Assembly (NCBI RefSeq): GCF_039541875.1
Contig: NZ_BAABHB010000003.1
Location: 248,001-312,000, forward strand
Direction: 5' to 3'
DNA: 64,000 nt
Origin: Nibrella viscosa
GTDB lineage: Bacteria > Bacteroidota > Bacteroidia > Cytophagales > Spirosomataceae
Positions within the stretch are counted from its first letter, which is position 1, and every line of letters starts with the position of its first letter. Positions 58,455 to 64,000 of the stretch are shown here, piece after piece. The notes beneath the pieces were generated by a model. That model ran no database searches and was not told the DNA's origin. It saw only the letters and a program-made list of their open reading frames with translations. The translations under genes were made by a program, and so were the position numbers.

Positions 58455-59627
58455 ATGAAAGAAGACCAAGCCAACCGGCGGGACTTTCTGAAACAGTCCG
58501 TCACTACAGCCGCCGGGCTGGTCGCCTTGTCGACCCTGCCCGAAGTCTCCGCAACCCCTAAAGTCTATGGCAGCAAACCCATCGTGAGCAGCCTCGGGCA
58601 AACGCCCAAAGCGGACCGTATCCGGTTCGGTGTCATCGGCATCAACCACGGACACATTAATTCGCAGGTGGAAGCAGTACGGCGCGGGGGCGGTGAGTTT
58701 GTTTCGTTTTATGCTAAAGAGCCCGATCTGGCGGCTGCGTTTGCCAAGCGCTTCCCGATGGCAAAACAGGCTCGCAGCGAAAAGGAGGTGCTGGAGGATA
58801 ACAGCATCCAGCTTATTCTGAGCGCCGGTATTCCCGACGAGCGGGCTCCGCTGGGTATTCAGGTGATGCGCCACGGTAAAGATTATATGGTTGATAAGCC
58901 GGGCATTACCACGCTTGACCAACTGGCGCAGGTGCGTAAGGTGCAGAAAGAGACCAAGCGCATTTACTCCATCATGTACAGTGAGCGGCTGGAAAACCGG
59001 GCTACCATAAAAGCCGGCGAACTGGTGAAGGCGGGTGCCATCGGCAAGGTAATCCAGACCATCGGAATGGGTCCACACCGAATGAGTACCAGCACCCGGC
59101 CCGACTGGTTCTTCGACCGGCAGCGCTTCGGCGGTATCATCTGCGATATTGGCTCCCATCAGTTCGATCAGTATCTGTTTTTTACCGGCTCCAGCCAGGC
59201 CCAGGTAGTTGCTTCGCAGGTGGGCAATGTACACCATCCGCAGTATCCTAAATTTGAAGATTTTGGCGATGTCATGCTGCGCGGTAACGGCGGTATGGGT
59301 TATATCCGCGTCGACTGGTTTACGCCCGACGGGCTCAAAACCTGGGGCGACGGCCGACTGACCATTCTCGGCACCGACGGCTACATCGAGATCCGCAAGA
59401 ATATTGATATTGCCGGCCGCGATGGCGGTAACCACCTCTTTCTGGTCGACAATAAGGGAACGCAGTACATTGATTGCAGCAAGCAGCCGCTGCCCTACGG
59501 CGAACAGCTTGTGGATGATGTGGTGAACCGGACCGAAACGGCCATGTCGCAGGAACACTGCTTCCTGGCTACCGAACTGGCTCTGAAAGCCCAGCAGCAG
59601 GCCCAAAAAATCAACCTTAAAGCATAA
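58455..59627 (+). CDS. Exported Gfo/Idh/MocA oxidoreductase with Tat signal (3)
   Basis: A 390-residue protein. The Tat leader is ANRRDFLKQSVTTAAGLVALS. The fold begins IRFGVIGINHGHINSQVEAV, with KDYMVDKPGITTL (D-K-P) and GIICDIGSHQFDQYLFFTG (catalytic-region His). It differs clearly from protein 1, so the two are not recent duplicates. Start chosen at ATG 58455, directly before the Tat motif; the longer frame overlaps the previous gene and is unlikely. ThuA follows after seven bases, a very tight link. Confidence 0.87.
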   Translation: MKEDQANRRDFLKQSVTTAAGLVALSTLPEVSATPKVYGSKPIVSSLGQTPKADRIRFGVIGINHGHINSQVEAVRRGGGEFVSFYAKEPDLAAAFAKRFPMAKQARSEKEVLEDNSIQLILSAGIPDERAPLGIQVMRHGKDYMVDKPGITTLDQLAQVRKVQKETKRIYSIMYSERLENRATIKAGELVKAGAIGKVIQTIGMGPHRMSTSTRPDWFFDRQRFGGIICDIGSHQFDQYLFFTGSSQAQVVASQVGNVHHPQYPKFEDFGDVMLRGNGGMGYIRVDWFTPDGLKTWGDGRLTILGTDGYIEIRKNIDIAGRDGGNHLFLVDNKGTQYIDCSKQPLPYGEQLVDDVVNRTETAMSQEHCFLATELALKAQQQAQKINLKA

Positions 59628-59634
59628 AGGAGTA

Positions 59635-60468
59635 ATGGCTAGACTTTTCACCGTTGTACTGCTCGGACTTTGCCTGTTGACAATGGTAGCCAGCCGGCAG
59701 AAGCAGGCACCGGTTAACTGGAAAAAAGTGAAAGTGCTGGTGTACACCAAAAACGGCAAGGGCTATGTTCACGACAATATTCCCTTTGCCGTAGCCGCTA
59801 TTCAGAAACTGGGGCAGGAGCACGGCTTCAGCGTTGAGGTGTCCGACCAACCGGCGGTGTTTACCGAGGCCAACCTGAAGCAATACACCATGCTGGTGTT
59901 TCCCAGCACCAACAACGATGTGTTCGACACCAACGAACAGCGGCTGGCGTTCCGGCGGTACATCGAAGCCGGCGGTGGCTTTGTGGGCATTCACTCGGTC
60001 ATGGGTACCGAGCGGAACTGGACCTGGTTCAAGCGTATGCTGGGTGGTACGTTTGCCTGGCACCCCCGTTTCCAGCAGCTGAAAGTCCACGTACTCGACC
60101 CCGGTCACCCGTCGATGGAAGGACTGCCGAAAGTCTGGGAGAAAGAAGATGAATGCTACTTTGCCAAGGAAATGTCACCCGGCCCTACCGTTATCATGGC
60201 CCACGACCTGACAGTGCTTAACCCGGCCGATGCCGAAAAAATAAACCAGAACCGGGGTACATACACCGAATTATACCCGGCGGCCTGGTACTACAACTAC
60301 GATGGCGGCTATACCTGGTGTACCGCCCTCGGTCACGACAAGAAAGACTACCAGGACCCGACCTTTGTGCAGCATATCTTCCAGGGTATGCGCTACATAG
60401 CCGGTCAGGTGAAGAAGGTCGATTTTGGCAAGGCCTACGCCACCTCGCATGAGATGGCTATTCAGTAA
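59635..60468 (+). CDS. ThuA-domain protein, exported
   Basis: A 277-residue protein with a short signal (MARLFTVVLLGLCLLTMVAS). ThuA has a glutamine-amidotransferase-like fold: KVLVYTKNGKGYVHDNIPFAV, LVFPSTNNDVFDTNEQRLAF, GGGFVGIHSVMGTERNWTWF, then MLGGTFAWHPRFQQLKVHVLD and YYNYDGGYTWCTALGHDKKDY (the ThuA closing block). ThuA and Gfo/Idh proteins occur together in keto-sugar utilisation (ThuAB with trehalose in rhizobia). Here it closes the locus that starts at 53266, so it likely acts on the oxidised sugar in the periplasm. Confidence 0.87.
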   Translation: MARLFTVVLLGLCLLTMVASRQKQAPVNWKKVKVLVYTKNGKGYVHDNIPFAVAAIQKLGQEHGFSVEVSDQPAVFTEANLKQYTMLVFPSTNNDVFDTNEQRLAFRRYIEAGGGFVGIHSVMGTERNWTWFKRMLGGTFAWHPRFQQLKVHVLDPGHPSMEGLPKVWEKEDECYFAKEMSPGPTVIMAHDLTVLNPADAEKINQNRGTYTELYPAAWYYNYDGGYTWCTALGHDKKDYQDPTFVQHIFQGMRYIAGQVKKVDFGKAYATSHEMAIQ

Positions 60469-60497
60469 CACGTCGTGCCGGGCCGGCCTGACCGCAA

Positions 60498-61346
60498 TCA
60501 TTTTTTGCGGCTACGGGCCTGCCTCTCAAGCCGCACATAGACCTCCGGAAAATCGTACCCATCGGCCACGGTTTCCGTCAACTGCGCTACCCCCTGCGGT
60601 CCTACCCACATCAGCCAGCGCGAAACCTCCATACCGGCGGTCATATACGCCAGCATGACCTGCCGGTACGTGCCCGCAAAAAAATCGCGGGTCGTTTCCA
60701 GGTTGGTCAGGGCCACCACCCGTTGCCGTCCGTGCGTATAGTAGAGCCATTCGTCCCGAAAGTCGCGGTAGCGCTGCACGCGGTTTATCGATCCGGAATG
60801 GTTGGGCGGGGTGAAGCGATAATCGACCATCATGGCCAGCCCCTCGTTGAACCACTGCGGAATCTGCCGTTTCACCGTCAGCCAGCCTAACCGGGCAAAT
60901 AATTCATCATGGCAGAGTTCGTGTGCGATCACATCCACATTATTGCCATCCGGTCCTAATACCAGAAAGGAAGTGCCCCAGGGGGTGCCCAGGCTGCACC
61001 CCGCACCTTCTCCGCCAACGCAGTATTGAATGTAGTCTTCCTGGGTACGGCAATAGATAAGCACGGCCTGCCCTTCGAGCGGATGCCAGTACCGGCGCAG
61101 CCGTTCGTGGGCTAGCCGAACATTCTGGCGCAGTTGCTTTTGCTGCGAAACGGGCGTACCGGCGCTGACGTAAATCCGGCGGGTGGTATCAGCCAGCGGC
61201 ATAAAGCGGGGGGAGTAGCCGATCAGGTGACAGCGCAGAATTTCCGGATATATCAGGGCATAGCCAAGAGGAAGCGCAATAAGCAGGGGTAAAACATACC
61301 GGATCAGAACATTCTGTCGCATGAAAAGATTAACAATCTGCTTCAT
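60498..61346 (-). CDS. Membrane-anchored zinc metallopeptidase (gluzincin-like)
   Basis: A 282-residue protein with an N-terminal membrane helix (LIRYVLPLLIALPLGYALI). The zinc motif is VDVIAHELCHDELFARLGW (H-E-x-x-H), with the third ligand probably Glu in PQWFNEGLAMMVDYRF, the N-E-G-x-A pattern of peptidase MA-like proteins. The domain faces the periplasm. Cys residues in IQYCVGGEGAGCSLG may pair. Substrate unknown. ATG 61346. It is convergent with the ThuA gene and divergent from the flavoprotein gene. Confidence 0.8.
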   Translation of the reverse strand: MKQIVNLFMRQNVLIRYVLPLLIALPLGYALIYPEILRCHLIGYSPRFMPLADTTRRIYVSAGTPVSQQKQLRQNVRLAHERLRRYWHPLEGQAVLIYCRTQEDYIQYCVGGEGAGCSLGTPWGTSFLVLGPDGNNVDVIAHELCHDELFARLGWLTVKRQIPQWFNEGLAMMVDYRFTPPNHSGSINRVQRYRDFRDEWLYYTHGRQRVVALTNLETTRDFFAGTYRQVMLAYMTAGMEVSRWLMWVGPQGVAQLTETVADGYDFPEVYVRLERQARSRKK

Positions 61347-61389
61347 CAGGTTGTTGACGGTAAAAATAAAACTTTCCGTAACGCACTCC

Positions 61390-61414
61390 TATGCCGGCCG
61401 GATGACCGGCTTTT
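61390..61414 (+). terminator. Terminator-like hairpin in a divergent region
   Basis: GCCGG (61393-61397) and CCGGC (61406-61410) with T6 after, five bases before the ATG of the flavoprotein gene. No plus-strand gene ends nearby, so its purpose is unclear (see findings). Confidence 0.45.
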
Positions 61415-61418
61415 TTCT

Positions 61419-62387
61419 ATGCATTCTGTACTGATTATCGGAGCGGGGCTGGCCGGACTGACGGCCGCCCGCGAATTAACCCGCCATAACGTTACTGTCA
61501 CTCTGCTCGATAAAGGACGCGGGGTAGGAGGGCGGCTGGCTACCCGCCGGATTGAGCAAGGCCGCGCCGACCACGGTGCCCAGTATTTCTCCGCTAAAAT
61601 CCCCGTATTTCAGGCCGAGGTGGGCAACTGGATGGAGGTTGGGCTGGTAAAGGAGTGGCATCTGGAAGAAGCGCCGGGCCACTTTCAGCACCCGCGCTAC
61701 GTTGGCACCGACGGCATGAACGCCATTGCCAAATACCTGGCCCGCGGCCTGGACATCCGTACCGGCGAGCGAGCTAACCGGCTGGTGGCCCAGGCCAGCG
61801 GCTGGCAGGTAGAAACCGAAGCAGGGACGTTGTATCAGGCCGATGCGCTGCTGATTACCGTACCGGCTCCGCAGGCGTTGACCTTACTTCGTGATAGCAG
61901 TATTGATTTGACCAGCACCGGCCTTGCGGTACTGGAGGAGATAAATTATCAACCGTGTCTGGCGGTGATGGCGCTGCTGAACCGGCCGAGCCGCATACCG
62001 GCACCGGGGTATCTTAAGTTTGACGAGGGGCCGATAGCCTGGGTGGCCGATAACTATCAGAAAGGAATCTCCCCCAATCTGTCGTCGGTCACGATCCACG
62101 CCAGCCACCCCTACAGCCAGGCTCATCTGGAAGATGATCTGAACAGCGTCGGGCAGCAACTAGTGAGCCACCTGCGTGAGTGGCTACCCGCCGACAGCGT
62201 CGACTCTGTGCAGGTACACCGGTGGCGGTACAGTAACGCCGAACACCGGCACCCGGAAACGTTTCTGGCCGCTAATACCCCAAATCCGCTGCTGTTCGGG
62301 GGCGATGGTTTTGGCATCGGCAATGTTGAAGGCGCTTATCTGTCGGGGCTGGCAATGGCTCAGTCACTTTTGGGCAGCCTAAGCTAA
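61419..62387 (+). CDS. FAD-dependent amine-oxidase-like protein (renalase type)
   Basis: A 322-residue flavoprotein. The dinucleotide motif is VLIIGAGLAGLTAARELTRHN, then LLDKGRGVGGRLATRRIEQGRADHGAQYFS (in two parts: LLDKGRGVGGRLATRR and ADHGAQYFSAK), both hallmarks of the renalase-like branch. The closing FAD motif is LLFGGDGFGIGNVEGAYLSGLAMA. It is cytosolic, with no signal. Substrate may be a reduced nicotinamide isomer, as in bacterial renalases; this is inference from the branch. ATG 61419 is fixed by the start of the motif. Confidence 0.87.
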   Translation: MHSVLIIGAGLAGLTAARELTRHNVTVTLLDKGRGVGGRLATRRIEQGRADHGAQYFSAKIPVFQAEVGNWMEVGLVKEWHLEEAPGHFQHPRYVGTDGMNAIAKYLARGLDIRTGERANRLVAQASGWQVETEAGTLYQADALLITVPAPQALTLLRDSSIDLTSTGLAVLEEINYQPCLAVMALLNRPSRIPAPGYLKFDEGPIAWVADNYQKGISPNLSSVTIHASHPYSQAHLEDDLNSVGQQLVSHLREWLPADSVDSVQVHRWRYSNAEHRHPETFLAANTPNPLLFGGDGFGIGNVEGAYLSGLAMAQSLLGSLS

Positions 62388-62530
62388 ACCGGCGGTAAGC
62401 CGGGGATCCGCTCCGCTTGTGCGGGCATAAGGTGTAAATCTAGTGTAAGGCAAAGACTCTTCAGGTGTTCTTTAGTACCTTTCGCCTTTAGGAGGTAATG
62501 GTAGCCGGTTGCCTCTACGAGCCACACCTT

Positions 62531-64000
62531 ATGATTCAATCTGTTTATCTGTTTGCTTTATTGGCTTTATCAATAACGGCCGCTGCCCAGTCTCGCTACG
62601 AACTGCGCGGGGTAGTGCTGGAGTCGGTGTCCGGCAAACCGGTGCCGGGTGCCACGCTGTACGTTCCGCAGACCGGTGCCGGAACCGCTACCGACTCATC
62701 GGGCCGCTTTTCGCTGCTGCTAAGTGCCGGTACCTTTACGGTTAATATCACGGCGGTAGGCTATGTGTCGGGCCGCGAGAACGTGACGCTGACCAGCGAC
62801 CGTACCGTTACTTTCCGCATCGCCGGCCGGGTCTTTGAGCTGGATGAGGTAGAGATCCGGGCCAGAGAGCCGGGGCAAAATGTCCAGAGCGTTCGCATGA
62901 GCCAGATTCAGCTTAGTATGCCGCAACTGAAAAAGATGCCGGTAGTGCTGGGAGAGCCGGACATTCTGCGGGCGCTCACGCTTCAGGCGGGGGTATCCAC
63001 TGCCGGGGAAGGAGCTGGTGGCTTCAACGTTCGGGGTGGGCGGGCCGATCAGAACCTGGTGCTGCTCGACGGCGCTCCGCTATTCAATACCTCGCATTTG
63101 CTGGGCTTCTTTACCAGCGTCAGCGCCGATGCGGTGCAGGACGTCAATCTGTTTAAAGGCGGTTTTCCGGCGCAGTACGGTGGGCGGGCGTCGTCACTGC
63201 TGCTGATGAACACCCGCGCCGGTAACCGCGAAGGCTGGCGGGTGTCGGGTGGCGTAAGTCCTGTCAGCACCCGGCTGCTGGTAGATGGCCCCATCTCCAA
63301 AAAACTGACGTTACTGGCTGGTGGGCGTATCGCTTACCCTACCTACATCATGCGCCTGTTTCCGACCAATAGCGTCAGGCAAAGCCGGGCCTTTTTCTAC
63401 GACGGCAACATAAAGCTGCAATATGCCCCCAACGACCGGAATACGGTATCGCTATCGGCTTACCGCAGTCAGGATAGCTTCCGGTTTCCGGGCGATACGC
63501 TCTACGGCTGGCAGTCAGATGTGGCTTCGTTACGGTGGAGCAGCCTGCTCCGGCCGAATCTGCAACTCAACGTCAATGCTCTCTACAGCGGTTACCAGTA
63601 CCAGATCGACGGCCTGGACGAAGGGCTTACCTTCCGGCTGAATTCGTACATCCGTCATCGGGAAGTTAAAGCCGACCTGTTTTATACCCTGGCCCGGAAG
63701 CACCGCCTGCAGGTGGGTACCAACGGTATTCTGTATCAGGTGCAGAAAGGCAACCTGCAACCCACCAGCAACCAATCGAACGTAAATCCGCAGCGGCTCG
63801 AGCCGGAATATGCCCGTGAGGGCGGTCTGTACGTACAAACGGAGTGGGTGGTGGGTCCAGCGCTGACGGTGCAGGCTGGTCTGCGGTATTCGCTCTATAG
63901 CCAGGTAGGGCCGCAGACGGTGTATCGGTATGAGGCTACTGTACCCCGGTCGCCGGAAACGATTACGGATTCTGTGCGCTATGCCGCCAATCAGCCTGTA
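62531..64000 (+). CDS. TonB-dependent receptor, N-terminal part (runs off the window)
   Basis: 490 codons are visible and open to the right edge. A signal peptide (MIQSVYLFALLALSITAAAQ) is followed by a carboxypeptidase-regulatory-like domain (YELRGVVLESVSGKPVPGAT to ITAVGYVSGRENV) and then the plug domain (VVLGEPDILRALTLQAGVS; GGFNVRGGRADQNLVLLDG; GFPAQYGGRASSLLLMNTR). After that the barrel strands begin. Such receptors import metal chelates, vitamins or glycans with TonB energy; no SusD gene can be seen. ATG 62531 starts the signal. A GGAGG sequence (62491-62495) lies too far upstream to serve as a ribosome site. Confidence 0.9.
   Translation, partial: MIQSVYLFALLALSITAAAQSRYELRGVVLESVSGKPVPGATLYVPQTGAGTATDSSGRFSLLLSAGTFTVNITAVGYVSGRENVTLTSDRTVTFRIAGRVFELDEVEIRAREPGQNVQSVRMSQIQLSMPQLKKMPVVLGEPDILRALTLQAGVSTAGEGAGGFNVRGGRADQNLVLLDGAPLFNTSHLLGFFTSVSADAVQDVNLFKGGFPAQYGGRASSLLLMNTRAGNREGWRVSGGVSPVSTRLLVDGPISKKLTLLAGGRIAYPTYIMRLFPTNSVRQSRAFFYDGNIKLQYAPNDRNTVSLSAYRSQDSFRFPGDTLYGWQSDVASLRWSSLLRPNLQLNVNALYSGYQYQIDGLDEGLTFRLNSYIRHREVKADLFYTLARKHRLQVGTNGILYQVQKGNLQPTSNQSNVNPQRLEPEYAREGGLYVQTEWVVGPALTVQAGLRYSLYSQVGPQTVYRYEATVPRSPETITDSVRYAANQPV

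Noticed and set aside
58431..59759. A 442-codon open frame antisense to the third Gfo/Idh gene
   Set aside because: It mirrors codon bias of the sense gene, has no recognisable domain or signal, and lies fully over a clear Tat-signal oxidoreductase.
62485..62531. GGAGG at 62491-62495 as the ribosome-binding site of the TonB receptor
   Set aside because: It is about 35 bases from the ATG, too far to act, and the other genes in the window show that such sites are not generally used.

Overview
The window reads as chromosomal DNA of a Bacteroidota bacterium, most likely a Cytophagales member close to Spirosoma, Rudanella or Fibrella. Several things point there. Promoters have the Bacteroidota form TTTG-N18-20-TAnnTTTG (for example before dnaA, tRNA-Leu and the alpha-E gene). 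Shine-Dalgarno sites are mostly absent. The window also carries an N-acyl-ornithine carbamoyltransferase in the arginine genes, a two-subunit methylmalonyl-CoA mutase, a carboxypeptidase-regulatory-domain TonB receptor and many Uma2/GxxExxY nuclease-fold genes. The gene set is mostly core and metabolic. No prophage, insertion sequence with a transposase, rRNA or CRISPR array was seen.

Layout. 1-5.2 kb: the end of a TPR membrane protein, a Uma2 gene and the methylmalonyl-CoA mutase pair (minus strand). 5.4-10.7 kb: dnaA followed by an acyltransferase-like protein, a glycosyltransferase and an ABC exporter (plus strand). 10.7-14.6 kb: a truncated Uma2 gene, a NIPSNAP protein, a HAD phosphatase, an alpha-E protein and a secreted protein. 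14.8-20.6 kb: a minus-strand glycogen operon glgE - maltokinase - glgB. 20.9-26.9 kb: a minus-strand set with a haloperoxidase/PAP2 lipoprotein, two outer-membrane proteins, a small membrane protein and a sodium:solute symporter. 27-31.2 kb: clpS, recR, an exported superoxide dismutase, a 2OG-Fe(II) oxygenase and a chromate transporter. 31.2-35.2 kb: two unknown coiled-coil membrane proteins and an ethanolamine-type permease. 35.2-42.3 kb: an unknown protein, sulfite dehydrogenase sorAB, a DUF2892 protein, purA, a Fur-family regulator and a Rel/SpoT enzyme.

42.4-47.5 kb: tRNA-Leu, tig, a Uma2 gene facing an XRE regulator, then clpP and clpX. 47.6-51.8 kb: a lipoprotein and the arginine genes argD - (GxxExxY insert) - argF' - argB. 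51.8-53.2 kb: a C40 peptidase and a decayed FAD oxidoreductase. 53.3-60.5 kb: a plus-strand sugar-acid or keto-sugar locus (SDR, MFS transporter, three exported Gfo/Idh/MocA-type proteins, ThuA). 60.5-64 kb: a metallopeptidase, a renalase-like flavoprotein and the start of a TonB-dependent receptor.

The most unusual layer is non-coding. At least a dozen gene junctions carry hairpins or half-hairpins built from short repeated words (about 7-11 bp), in seven sequence families. They sit at, or within a few bases of, stop codons and sometimes supply the stop, start or terminal codons of the neighbouring gene. One family forms 47-bp terminal inverted repeats around a complete GxxExxY nuclease-fold gene inserted between argD and argF'. 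This makes these elements, and their possible link to Uma2/GxxExxY genes, the best candidate for something undescribed here.
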